A stretch of DNA of 12,686 nucleotides, taken from NCBI GenBank assembly GCA_946480485.1, contig CAMLJW010000111.1, positions 1 to 12,686 of the forward strand, in the 5' to 3' direction. Below, one piece after another: positions 1 through 6,873 of the stretch. The notes beneath the pieces are model-generated. The model ran no database searches and was not told the origin of the DNA. It worked only from the letters and a program-made list of their open reading frames with translations. The position numbers were made by a program, and so were the translations under genes. The DNA comes from an uncultured Streptomyces sp. GTDB taxonomy: Bacteria; Actinomycetota; Actinomycetes; Streptomycetales; Streptomycetaceae. Every line of letters starts with the position of its first letter. Within the stretch, counting starts at the first letter, position 1.

Positions 1-143
1 ACATCAGGCCCGGCAACGTCCGCCTCGCCGACGGCACCCAGCGCAAGGGCTACACACGCAACAAATTCCTCGACGCATGGCGCCGCTACTGCCCGACCGT
101 TCACTCAGTGAACGCCGAGCCCGCCGCCCCTGCCTCGGGCTGA
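1..143 (+). CDS. DUF3631 domain protein, C-terminal end (5' truncated by window)
   Basis: An open frame enters from the left edge (codons in register with position 3) and stops at TGA 141-143. The 46 visible residues begin IRPGNVRLADGTQRKGY and continue to FLDAWRRYCP. This resembles the conserved end of DUF3631 proteins, large actinobacterial proteins often encoded on plasmids and integrative elements; I recognise it from memory of the family. Their biochemical role is not established. A perfect 15-bp inverted repeat (GTTCACTCAGTGAAC, 99-113) lies inside the coding sequence. The same frame downstream keeps coding-like repeats (see 144-534), so this stop may be a nonsense mutation that trimmed a longer tail. 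The gene lies upstream of, and on the same strand as, the DUF2637 and mobilisation genes. Confidence 0.65.
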   Translation, partial: IRPGNVRLADGTQRKGYTRNKFLDAWRRYCPTVHSVNAEPAAPASG

Positions 144-172
144 GCCCCGCGTCCCCCGGTGGCCGTCCCTGC

Positions 173-219
173 CGTCCCTGCCGTGATCTCGCAGGTCAAA
201 CGGCATGCGGCCGGGACGG
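173..219 (+). repeat. Imperfect direct repeat, copy A
   Basis: This 47-base unit aligns without gaps to 308-354, with about nine mismatches by eye. The shared core ends GCATGCGGCCGGGACGG. Both copies lie in the same reading frame, so the repeat is probably protein-level duplication in the old DUF3631 tail rather than a protein-binding array. Confidence 0.6.
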
Positions 220-307
220 AAACCGGGGGCAAGACGGCAGCGCGATCATGAAGACCGCCCTGCCACCAAACAGGACGCCGCCCCGATCCGTCTCGTGCCG
301 TCCCGGG

Positions 308-354
308 CGTCCCCGCCGTATCACCGCAGGTCACAGCGCATGCGGCCGGGACGG
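308..354 (+). repeat. Imperfect direct repeat, copy B
   Basis: Second 47-base copy of the unit at 173-219, offset by 135 bases, an exact multiple of three. A third, more diverged unit follows from about 447 to 500. Confidence 0.6.
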
Positions 355-534
355 CAAGACGGATCCGATCCGTCCACAGCCACCGAGCCGCAGCCCCACC
401 GAATCGAAGGTGCCAAGACGCGACGGCACCGCCAAGACGGAACGCTGCCATCCCTGCCGTACCGGTCCTGACCTGCGCTTGCAACGGCCAGGACGGCAAA
501 GACGGACCATGCCACCACCGCAGGAGTATCCCGC

Positions 535-666
535 GTGACCACGCTCGCCGTAACCACAGACCGCACCACCGCACATCGATCGTCTGACGCGGACCGCGCC
601 GCGATCCCCACACTCGCCACAACCGGCTGCACCCGGTCCTACGACACGCTCAGGGACGGCAAGTGA
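535..666 (+). CDS. 43-aa small protein, coupled to DUF2637 gene
   Basis: GTG at 535 is preceded by AGGAG (522-526) with an 8-base spacer, a good ribosome-binding site. The frame runs 43 codons (MTTLAVTTDRTTAHRSD... ending LRDGK) to TGA 664-666, which overlaps the ATG at 666 of the membrane-protein gene. The peptide is polar, with no signal peptide, membrane segment or recognised domain. It could be a real small protein or a leader that sets translation of the next gene by coupling. The strong RBS and exact stop/start overlap support translation; the function is unknown. Confidence 0.5.
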   Translation: MTTLAVTTDRTTAHRSSDADRAAIPTLATTGCTRSYDTLRDGK

Positions 667-1475
667 TGACCAAGCGCGCCGCCGAACGGTATGCACTCGG
701 CGCGGCGGGAGTCGTCATTATCGCCCTCACCGCCGGAGGGTTCTGGCTCTCGTACGCGCACCTCGCCGAGGTCGCCGGGCAGCACGGGCTGGGGGGCTCC
801 CCGGTCCGCCAGTGGGCCTGGCCGGCGACCCTGGACGCTTTCATCGTCGCGGGCGAGTTGCTGATGCTCCGTGCGGGCCTGCGCCGGGTACCGGACTGGT
901 GGGCCATCGGCCTCACGGCCACCGGATCAGTCGGCTCCATCGCGCTCAACGTCGCCGGGGTCAGCCGTACAGGGAACGCCACCGCTGTCTCCCACCTCGA
1001 CTACGTGGTCGCCGCAGTTCCCCCGACTGCCGCGCTACTGGCCTTCGGTGTCCTGATGCGGCAGATCCACCAGCTCGTTGCCGAGTCCACCGAACGTCAC
1101 CACGCAGCCAACCACGGCCACAACCTCACCGTCGGCGCACAGCCCGCTGCACTTCCGGAAGACCACCCCGGTCTGCCGGAGCCAGCCGGTCTCGACGTGG
1201 CAGACGGCCAGGGCGACGTGGCGCAGGGGCCTGCCGAGGTGGCGCAGAAGCCCCCCGCTGTGTCCGACGGGTACCTCGCGATCGCCCGCACCGCGCCGCT
1301 GGGACGCGGAGGCCGCGCCTCGCGCCGCCACATCGAAGCGACGATCCGCGGCAAGGGCCTGTCCATCAGCAGGGCTGACGCGGAAACGATCAAGGACGTC
1401 CTGCAGGGCGAGCTCGACGAGGCCACCTCTCAGCGGCAGGCCGAACGCGACAAGGCCCCCGCTGACGCCTACTGA
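663..1475 (+). CDS. DUF2637 four-helix membrane protein
   Basis: The protein has 270 aa if started at GTG 663, or 269 from ATG 666. AGGGA at 652-656 is a suitable RBS, and the ATG overlaps the upstream stop. Four hydrophobic segments are visible: about residues 11-33 (after KRAAERY), 51-70 (WAWPATLDAFIVAGELLML), 79-100 and 112-134. This pattern and the GFWLSYAHL and WPATLDAF motifs match DUF2637, a family of actinobacterial mobile-element membrane proteins. A polar linker follows (about 140-200). The soluble end (about 203-262, around GRASRRHIEATIRGKGLSISRADAETIK in two short helices) looks like a small winged-helix or DNA-binding module. It may act in plasmid spread, replication or mobilisation at the membrane, as suggested by the following mobC and relaxase genes. 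Its exact role is unknown. Confidence 0.8.
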   Translation: MMTKRAAERYALGAAGVVIIALTAGGFWLSYAHLAEVAGQHGLGGSPVRQWAWPATLDAFIVAGELLMLRAGLRRVPDWWAIGLTATGSVGSIALNVAGVSRTGNATAVSHLDYVVAAVPPTAALLAFGVLMRQIHQLVAESTERHHAANHGHNLTVGAQPAALPEDHPGLPEPAGLDVADGQGDVAQGPAEVAQKPPAVSDGYLAIARTAPLGRGGRASRRHIEATIRGKGLSISRADAETIKDVLQGELDEATSQRQAERDKAPADAY

Positions 1476-1517
1476 GTCACGCAGCCGCTCCCATCACCCT
1501 TCGCGCACGACTCGCAC

Positions 1518-1553
1518 CCCTCGTCCCCGCGCAGGCCAGCGCGGGGACGAGGG
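1518..1553 (+). terminator. Perfect 15-bp GC-rich hairpin between DUF2637 and mobC genes
   Basis: The left arm 1518-1532 (CCCTCGTCCCCGCGC) pairs perfectly with the right arm 1539-1553 around a 6-base loop, AGGCCA. There is no T-run after it. It lies 43 bases past the DUF2637 stop, so a terminator or attenuator is the simplest reading. Because it sits in the only sizeable gap before the mobilisation genes, it could also be a structural part of an origin of transfer. Confidence 0.55.
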
Positions 1554-1626
1554 CCCGAGCCGCTACGAGTCCACCTGACATCGCCGCCCCTCCCGTCCTT
1601 GCCCTGACCAGGCATGGGACGAGCGT

Positions 1627-1641
1627 GCTCAGTCACTGAGC
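1627..1641. promoter_or_regulatory. Inverted repeat GCTCAGT-C-ACTGAGC upstream of mobC
   Basis: A perfect 7-bp inverted repeat around one central base, ending 28 bases before the mobC start. MobC proteins and relaxases bind short inverted repeats near their own genes, so this may be an operator or an oriT element. I see no match to a known nic consensus that I can vouch for. Confidence 0.4.
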
Positions 1642-1669
1642 GGCCACCAACACCCCCCGGAGAACACCC

Positions 1670-2317
1670 ATGCGCAAGCAGACCCACGAACTCCCCACCA
1701 GCGAGCAGAAGATGACCACCACCCCAGCCACAACGCCAGCAAGGTATCCCGCTGGACCGTCCAAGGGCCGGCTCAACGGGGATCCCTCCGCCCCGGGGGT
1801 GGCGGAGGGGCTCGGGCACCAGGGGGCGCCCGAGGGGAAACAGCCCGCAGGCACCGCAGCCGCCCAGCTGCCGCGTGCTGCCGACGCCGCCGCGCTGCAC
1901 CGCGTCGCCCGCCGCCGCCAGCGCGAAGCCGTGCAACGCAAAGAACGCGTCGATGTGCGCTACAGCGTCGACGAGAAGGCCGACATCCTCAACGAAGCTC
2001 GCTCGCTGAACATCGCCGGCGCCCACTACGTCGGCGCCGTCGTCATGGCCCACGTCCACGGTGATCTCGCCCTGCCCGGCCAGCGCACCGAACTCGACGA
2101 CTACATAGACGAGCTGACCGCCCTCCGTGGCGAGGTCGCCAAGATCGGCCACAACATCAACCAGATCGCCAAGAAGCTCAACTCCGGCGGCCATCCACAA
2201 CCTGTGGACACCGCCGTCCTGGCCCAGGGCGAACGCACCCTGACCGCGGTCGGCGCCACCGTCCGCCACATCGCCGCAGCCGCGAACCAGGCCGTCACCA
2301 AGAAGGCCGCCCGATGA
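1670..2317 (+). CDS. mobC: MobC-like mobilisation accessory protein
   Basis: 215 aa; ATG 1670 is preceded by GGAGAA (1659-1664). Residues 1-90 are Pro/Ala/Gln-rich and probably disordered. A basic stretch (RRRQREAVQRKERVDVR, about 81-97) leads into a ribbon-helix-helix-like region (about 93-130). The MobC signature follows at about 152-174: LRGEVAKIGHNINQIAKKLN. MobC proteins bind oriT with the relaxase, help open the DNA and so assist nicking. The stop overlaps the relaxase start by ATGA, so the two are translationally coupled. The N-terminal extension is longer than in classical MobC. Start codons further in are possible, but the RBS favours 1670. Confidence 0.85.
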   Translation: MRKQTHELPTSEQKMTTTPATTPARYPAGPSKGRLNGDPSAPGVAEGLGHQGAPEGKQPAGTAAAQLPRAADAAALHRVARRRQREAVQRKERVDVRYSVDEKADILNEARSLNIAGAHYVGAVVMAHVHGDLALPGQRTELDDYIDELTALRGEVAKIGHNINQIAKKLNSGGHPQPVDTAVLAQGERTLTAVGATVRHIAAAANQAVTKKAAR

Positions 2318-4014
2318 TCGCGAAGATCAGCAGCGGCAAGGAGACCGCCGGATTGATCCGGTACCTGTTCGACACGAAGAAGGCCAAGGACCACACCGAC
2401 CCGCACCTGGTCGCCTCCTGGGACGGCTTCGCCCCCGACCCCGGCCGCAGCGACGACGTCGACGCCACCAGGAGGCTCCTCGTCGCTGACCTCGACCTGC
2501 ACGTCAAGCAGGCCCGGCGGCTGGGCCGCGCGCCCGAGCGGCATGTGTGGCACTGCTCGCTCCGTGCCGCCCCCGAAGACCGCATCCTCAGCGACGAGGA
2601 GTGGGCCGACATCGCCCGCCGCGTCGTGGCGGCCACCGGCATAGCACCGGAAGGCGATCCGGACGGATGCCGATGGGTCGCCGTCCGCCACGCCCCCGAC
2701 CACATCCACATCGCCGCCACCAAGGTCCGGGCGGATCTGCGCACCGCGCGGCACTGGAACGACTACCACACCGCCGACCGTGAACTCGCCGCCATCGAGA
2801 AGGAATACGGCCTGCTCCAAGTGGTCCGCGGGGACCGCACCGCCGCCAAGCGGCCCACCCGCGCCGAGCAGGAGAAGGCCCGCCGCGCCGGCCAGGACAA
2901 GCCCGCCCGCGAACGGCTGCGCACCATCGTGCGCACCGCCGTGGCAGCCGCCTCCAGCATGGAGGAATTCGTCCACCTGCTCAGCCACATCGACGGCGTG
3001 CTCGTGGAAGTCGTGTACTTCCCCTCCGGTGATGTGCGCGGCTACAAGGTCGCTGCCGAAGACACCACCACCGCCGGCAAGGGGCCCGTGTGGTTCTCCG
3101 GCTCCGAACTCGCCCCCGACCTGTCCTTCCTCAAGATCCAAAAGCGCCTGGAAAACATCGACCCGCGGCCCGCTGGGCAGCCGGGCTGGCGCAAGCCCAA
3201 CCCCTGGCACCAGGCCACCGCCGCAGCCGAACGCATCCCCCACCGCCTCGACCAGGCCGACGACGAAGCCTCCCAGGCCCACCTCGCCGCCTTCGGCGAA
3301 GCCCTCGACGCCCTCCCGCTCCTCGCGCCCCAGGCGCTGCGGCCCCAACTTCGTGAGGCGGCGGTCGCGTTCGAGCGTGCCACTCGCTCCCGCATCCAGG
3401 CCGAACACCACCACGCCCGCGCACTGCGCGGCGCCGTGCGGGCGATGGTCCGCGCACCGGCCCCCAAGGACGGCGCCATCCTGGCGATGTTCCTGGACGC
3501 CGCGATCCTCGTCGTGATCGCCGCGGCCCGCTGGCACCAGCTCCGCCAACACGACCAGCAAGTCGCCGCCGCCCAGCAGACCCTGCTCCACCTCCAGGCC
3601 GCCTACGACCAAGCCGCAGCCGCACCCCTGGCCGCCCTCGCCCAGCGCCGGCCACCCCAGCAGACGGTAGACCGGCACATCCGCCACCTGCGCCAGGCCG
3701 TGCCCGATCATGTGGACCAGGTGCTCGAAGACCCCGCTTTCGACGCTCTCACCGCTGCCCTCGCCGAAGCCGAGGCTGCAGGCCACAAGCCGGAGCAGCT
3801 CCTCCAGCAGGCCGTCGACCAGCGTGCCCTGGCCAGCGCCCGCCGCCCCGCACGGGTACTGACCTGGCGTATCGAGCGCCTCAGCGCAAGGCCGCTACCA
3901 AGCACACGAGCGCGCGCAGCACAGGCCCGCAGCGCAGCACAGCGTTCCAACGCTCCGGTCCACGCGGCAGCCGCCGTCCCAACCGCGCAACCGTCGCACA
4001 CACGGCGGCGCTGA
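2314..4014 (+). CDS. MOBP-type relaxase / mobilisation nuclease
   Basis: 566 aa. The enzyme should nick oriT and stay joined to the 5' DNA end through a tyrosine during transfer. The likely catalytic Tyr is Y17 in GLIRYLF (motif I). The metal-binding motif III is R125-H-A-P-D-H-I-H-I133, with H126, H130 and H132, and HVWHCSLR at 77-84 is the usual strand before it. The nuclease domain spans about residues 1-170. A basic linker follows, then a middle domain to about 285. The C-terminal part is Ala/Gln/His-rich with a hydrophobic stretch at 387-405 (AILAMFLDAAILVVIAAA), then a probable coiled coil (about 406-445). The end (LASARRPARVLTWRIERLS) resembles other actinobacterial relaxases. No helicase or primase domain is visible. 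It is co-translated with mobC; no coupling protein or type IV secretion gene is visible here, so the element is more likely mobilisable than self-transmissible on this evidence. Confidence 0.88.
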   Translation: MIAKISSGKETAGLIRYLFDTKKAKDHTDPHLVASWDGFAPDPGRSDDVDATRRLLVADLDLHVKQARRLGRAPERHVWHCSLRAAPEDRILSDEEWADIARRVVAATGIAPEGDPDGCRWVAVRHAPDHIHIAATKVRADLRTARHWNDYHTADRELAAIEKEYGLLQVVRGDRTAAKRPTRAEQEKARRAGQDKPARERLRTIVRTAVAAASSMEEFVHLLSHIDGVLVEVVYFPSGDVRGYKVAAEDTTTAGKGPVWFSGSELAPDLSFLKIQKRLENIDPRPAGQPGWRKPNPWHQATAAAERIPHRLDQADDEASQAHLAAFGEALDALPLLAPQALRPQLREAAVAFERATRSRIQAEHHHARALRGAVRAMVRAPAPKDGAILAMFLDAAILVVIAAARWHQLRQHDQQVAAAQQTLLHLQAAYDQAAAAPLAALAQRRPPQQTVDRHIRHLRQAVPDHVDQVLEDPAFDALTAALAEAEAAGHKPEQLLQQAVDQRALASARRPARVLTWRIERLSARPLPSTRARAAQARSAAQRSNAPVHAAAAVPTAQPSHTRRR

Positions 4015-4088
4015 CCACGACCCCGTGGAAAGCCTGGGACTCCGGCGGCCTGACCCCATAGGCCACTCTCCATCCCCGCACCAGCGGA

Positions 4089-4141
4089 CCCGGGCTCCCC
4101 TCCCCCAAAGGCCCGGGGCCGCTGCCTTGTGCGAGGGCCCC
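4089..4141. terminator. Hairpin region between convergent relaxase and Nudix genes
   Basis: CCCGGGC (4089-4095) pairs with GCCCGGG (4111-4117). An overlapping alternative pairs GGGGCC (4115-4120) with GGCCCC (4136-4141). The site lies in the 212-base gap where the plus-strand mob genes meet the minus-strand operon. A two-way terminator is therefore expected here. No clear T-run is present, which is common in Streptomyces. Confidence 0.45.
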
Positions 4142-4226
4142 GAACATCCTCCATGGGGAGAGCGGACAACCGGGATCCGAGCTACGGACGACGCCACGAG
4201 GGGTGGAAAAGGCGGCCAGTCCAGGT

Positions 4227-4670
4227 CTACTGCCAGCCGTGTTCTGTGAGAGGGCCGCTGTCGTCGAGGTAGCCGCGCAGGCCGGCCTCCGGGTACTCGA
4301 TGATGTCGTCGGGCAGGTCGTGCACGGTGAACCACTCAAGGGCGAGGCACTTCTCAGGCTCCTTGTTGACGGGCTGCCCTTCCCATTCGGTGGCCTCGAA
4401 GAAGAAACCGATCCGCTCCACCTGCGCGTCCTGCCGGTGGTGCACGGTCTGGACCAGGCGAAGGTGAACCGGGTCGACGGTGATGCCGGTCTCCTCGTAC
4501 AACTCCCGGGCGGCGCCGTCGGGAAGGGGCTCGCCTTGGTCGAGCTTGCCCGACGGCATGTGCCATCGGCCGTGACCGTAAGGGCCGCCACGTTGCGAGA
4601 AAAGGATTTTGTCGCCATCGCGGAGGATGACGTGAGTGTCGATGACGGGCTGTGCCGGTTGTCCGCTCAT
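4227..4670 (-). CDS. Nudix hydrolase
   Basis: 147 aa. It carries a textbook Nudix box G-x5-E-x7-R-E-U-x-E-E-x-G-U: G41, E47, R55-E56, E59-E60, G62, I63 (GKLDQGEPLPDGAARELYEE, then TGI). The fold surrounds it: a strand at THVILRD, HMPSGKL before the box, and IGFFFEATEWEG after it. The family hydrolyses nucleoside diphosphates linked to another group, such as (d)NTPs, NDP-sugars and damaged nucleotides; the substrate cannot be read from sequence. The start ATG (4668-4670) overlaps the kinase stop by ATGA. AAGGA lies only two bases before the ATG, so coupling probably drives initiation. It is the last gene of the minus-strand run. With a nucleotide kinase directly upstream, a nucleotide substrate is a reasonable guess. 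Confidence 0.9.
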   Translation of the reverse strand: MSGQPAQPVIDTHVILRDGDKILFSQRGGPYGHGRWHMPSGKLDQGEPLPDGAARELYEETGITVDPVHLRLVQTVHHRQDAQVERIGFFFEATEWEGQPVNKEPEKCLALEWFTVHDLPDDIIEYPEAGLRGYLDDSGPLTEHGWQ

Positions 4671-5323
4671 GTTCCTTGGGGGGTTGGATGGGTGGGTGGG
4701 GTGACCGACGCTATCGGCAGAGCCGGGATGGCGTCGGCGATTCGGCGTGCTACGTCCGATGGCGTGGCATTGTTGGTTTCGAGAAGCAGCACCCTTACCC
4801 CCTGCCTCATCAGCTGGGATGCGGCATCGGCGTAGAGCTCGACTTCCCGGCCGGGCGCCGAGGGGTCGAGATGGAAGCGGTGGGTGGCGCCGCGCGTTGC
4901 GATGCGTTCGGCGATGAGTCCCGGTTGCGCGGTGAGGATCACGGCGAGGTCCGGCAGCAGCGCGTGACGGTTGATGTCGAGCAGGAATTCCAAGGGCACC
5001 CCGTCGAGTCGTTGCAGGACAAGTGTCGAGGGCAGATAGCGGTCACTGATGATCAGTTGACCAGTCTGCAGCGCAGGTTGGATCTCACTCTCGATGTGCT
5101 CGTAGCGGTTGGCGGCCACCAGGCAAGCGAGCGCCAGGCCGTGGATCTGGTTCGAGTGGCCGCGGATGAACTGGCCCAGGTCGCTGGTGGTCGGCTCGAC
5201 CGTCCGCCGTGCGGGACGCCCCTGGGCGGTGAGATGGTCATGGAGCGCCTTCACCGTCGTGGACTTGCCAACCCCGCTGGGACCGTCGATCGTCACGAAC
5301 CATCCTGTGCGCTTGCCCGTCAC
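4667..5323 (-). CDS. Thymidylate-kinase-like P-loop nucleotide kinase
   Basis: 218 aa. The Walker A loop is GPSGVGKST (14-22) in FVTIDGPSGVGKST, the typical thymidylate kinase opening. The substrate-side loop reads EPTTSDLGQFIRG (43-55) where TMKs have REPGGT..GE.IR. DRYLPST (94-100) is the conserved D-R-Y/S element, and a LID-like stretch with RGATHRF (144-150) follows. A canonical Tmk phosphorylates dTMP to dTDP. The altered EPTTS loop and the genomic setting suggest a paralogue with a special substrate rather than the housekeeping enzyme. GTG start at 5321-5323 overlaps the radical SAM stop by GTGA, with a perfect AAGGAGG seven bases upstream. It overlaps the downstream Nudix gene by ATGA. 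Confidence 0.85.
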   Translation of the reverse strand: MTGKRTGWFVTIDGPSGVGKSTTVKALHDHLTAQGRPARRTVEPTTSDLGQFIRGHSNQIHGLALACLVAANRYEHIESEIQPALQTGQLIISDRYLPSTLVLQRLDGVPLEFLLDINRHALLPDLAVILTAQPGLIAERIATRGATHRFHLDPSAPGREVELYADAASQLMRQGVRVLLLETNNATPSDVARRIADAIPALPIASVTPPTHPTPQGT

Positions 5324-6861
5324 GCGGCGACCTCCTTGGCCCCCTGGTTCCGGTCGTGCTGCTCGCGCGTGAGCATCGCCAGCGTCGCCCTGATTCGCTG
5401 GAGCGGCACGTCGCCGAACTGGATGCCGACGGAGAAGTTGAACTCGTCGCGCTGTCGCATCGACTCGTCGGCGCCGTCACCCGTGAGATCTACGTCGCCG
5501 TATGCGAGGAGGGCGTCCGGGTCATGGCCGGTCTGGATGAGGGTCTGCCAGATGGGCGTGCCCGGATAGGGGCGGAACTCGAAGACACTGGCGCGCACGT
5601 CACCTGGGTGCTGGTCGGAAATCTGCCACAGGTTGCGGATGTGGCGGACGGTCGCGTCGAGGTCTTCCTGGCTTTCACCGGGAAAGCCCAGGATGAAGTA
5701 GCCCTTGACACCGATGCCGTGTTCGACCAGGCGGCTGGCGACGCGCTCGGTCATCTCGGCGTTGATCCGCTTGTCCATCGTCTTCAGGATGCGGTCACTG
5801 CCGGATTCGATACCGAGGGCCACTTCGCGCAGCCCGTTGGAGACGAGGCGTTCGAGCTCGCTGTCGGAGACCCGGTCAAGGACGTTGATGCGGCCGGTGG
5901 CGTCCCACACGTACCGCTCGCCGATCCGGTGCCGGGTGAACGCTTTCATCTGCTCCTCGATGACGTTACGCACGCCCAGGAACAGGTCATCGACGAACCG
6001 GAAGGCAGTCACACCGTACTTGTCGTGCAGCTGGTCGAGCTCGCCGATGATGTTCTCCGGGCTGCGGACCCGGATCGTGACGTCGGGGTTGGCACTCCAG
6101 GCGGCACCGCAGAAGGTGCAGTTGTAGGGGCAGCCACGGCTGCCGACGATGTTTGCCTCCATGTGCCCGCTGCGGGCAGCGGCCTGGACCCAGTCGGCGG
6201 GTCGGCGGGCAGCGAGGCGCCGGTCGGCTGCAGTGGACGCGGCCTGGTAGGGGTCCTGTGAGAGGAAGGCGCGGTTGACGTACGGCAGGGCGTTGATGTC
6301 CGGGCCGAGCATCTGCGCGCTCGTCTTCGAATCTGCGATGCCCGCGGCCCGGGTGCCGAGCAGCGGGTCACGCCAGAGCACGCCGGGCAGCTCCCGCCGA
6401 CGCGTTCCGTCCTCCAGGAGCGCAGCGACGCGCAGCTCCCCTTCGCCGAGCACGAGTGCCCGCAGGCTGGCCATGCGTGGGTCGGCCAGGACACGGTCCG
6501 GCATAGCCTTGGCGTGGTGCCCGCCGACTATGAGAGCAATGGCGGGGTCGAGTTGGGCGGCGATCCGGGCGGACATCTCGTAAGTGGGTGCGAGGAGGTT
6601 CATCGCGGCCCACCGGGGCTTGGCCCCGTTCACGATCTTCGCGGTCTCGTCGATGCCCAGACCGTGCGCCTCAGCGTCGAGGACGCCGACGTTGAAGCCG
6701 GCCTGCTGGGCGTAGGTGGCGATATAGGCCATGCCCAGCACGGGAAGCGTGTAGTCGTTGGTGCGCGGCCGCAGGGTGTAGTCGCGCAGCGGCGCGTTCA
6801 CGAACAGAGCGTCGAGCTCGCGGTTGATGTCGGCGCCCGTGAGCAGCTCTAACTGCCGCAT
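5320..6861 (-). CDS. B12-binding-domain radical SAM enzyme
   Basis: 513 aa. The N-terminal half (about 17-155) is a cobalamin-binding-like Rossmann domain: ALFVNAPLRDY, then IATYAQQAGFNVGVLDAEAHG, IVGGHHA and VLGEGE. The radical SAM core has the 4Fe-4S cysteines C244, C248 and C251 (CPYNCTFC) after NIVGSRG. It also has GIESGSDRILKTMDK (350-364) and GYFILGFPGES (387-397), typical of this class. Such enzymes use cobalamin and SAM for C- or P-methylation or for ring rearrangements; the B12 radical SAM enzyme OxsB acts on a deoxyadenosine phosphate. The usual B12 ligand motif D-x-H-x-x-G is absent (D62-A-E-A-H66-G). The RBS TGGAGG lies four bases before ATG 6861. Codon 4 is TTA (6850-6852). The glycosylase stop is 12 bases upstream, and the kinase overlaps the 3' end. 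Substrate unknown. Confidence 0.88.
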   Translation of the reverse strand: MRQLELLTGADINRELDALFVNAPLRDYTLRPRTNDYTLPVLGMAYIATYAQQAGFNVGVLDAEAHGLGIDETAKIVNGAKPRWAAMNLLAPTYEMSARIAAQLDPAIALIVGGHHAKAMPDRVLADPRMASLRALVLGEGELRVAALLEDGTRRRELPGVLWRDPLLGTRAAGIADSKTSAQMLGPDINALPYVNRAFLSQDPYQAASTAADRRLAARRPADWVQAAARSGHMEANIVGSRGCPYNCTFCGAAWSANPDVTIRVRSPENIIGELDQLHDKYGVTAFRFVDDLFLGVRNVIEEQMKAFTRHRIGERYVWDATGRINVLDRVSDSELERLVSNGLREVALGIESGSDRILKTMDKRINAEMTERVASRLVEHGIGVKGYFILGFPGESQEDLDATVRHIRNLWQISDQHPGDVRASVFEFRPYPGTPIWQTLIQTGHDPDALLAYGDVDLTGDGADESMRQRDEFNFSVGIQFGDVPLQRIRATLAMLTREQHDRNQGAKEVAA

Positions 6862-6873
6862 GGATCCTCCAGG

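Larger units (their letters stand above)
144..534 (+). pseudogene. Decayed repeat tail of the DUF3631 gene
   Basis: This 391-base stretch has no convincing intact gene. In the frame of the upstream DUF3631 gene, after its stop at 141-143 and a second TGA at 249-251, it encodes three related units. They begin AVPAVPAVISQV (codon at 162), AVPGVPAVSPQV (297) and AIPAVPVLTCAC (447), 45 and 50 codons apart. The first two share the following (H)AAGT motif. Staying in one frame across two stops suggests a once-longer Pro/Val/Ala-rich C-terminal tail that has decayed, or tail cassettes duplicated behind the stop. The longer overlapping open frames here in other registers look like GC-rich shadows. 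Confidence 0.5.

Noticed and set aside
99..113. Perfect inverted repeat GTTCACTCAGTGAAC as a possible operator
   Set aside because: It lies inside the DUF3631 coding sequence near the stop, with no gene start close by; kept only as a note.
2101..3786. 561-codon open frame on the minus strand
   Set aside because: It is antisense to mobC and the relaxase, whose motifs are clear. Its Gly/Val-rich composition is typical of GC-driven shadows.
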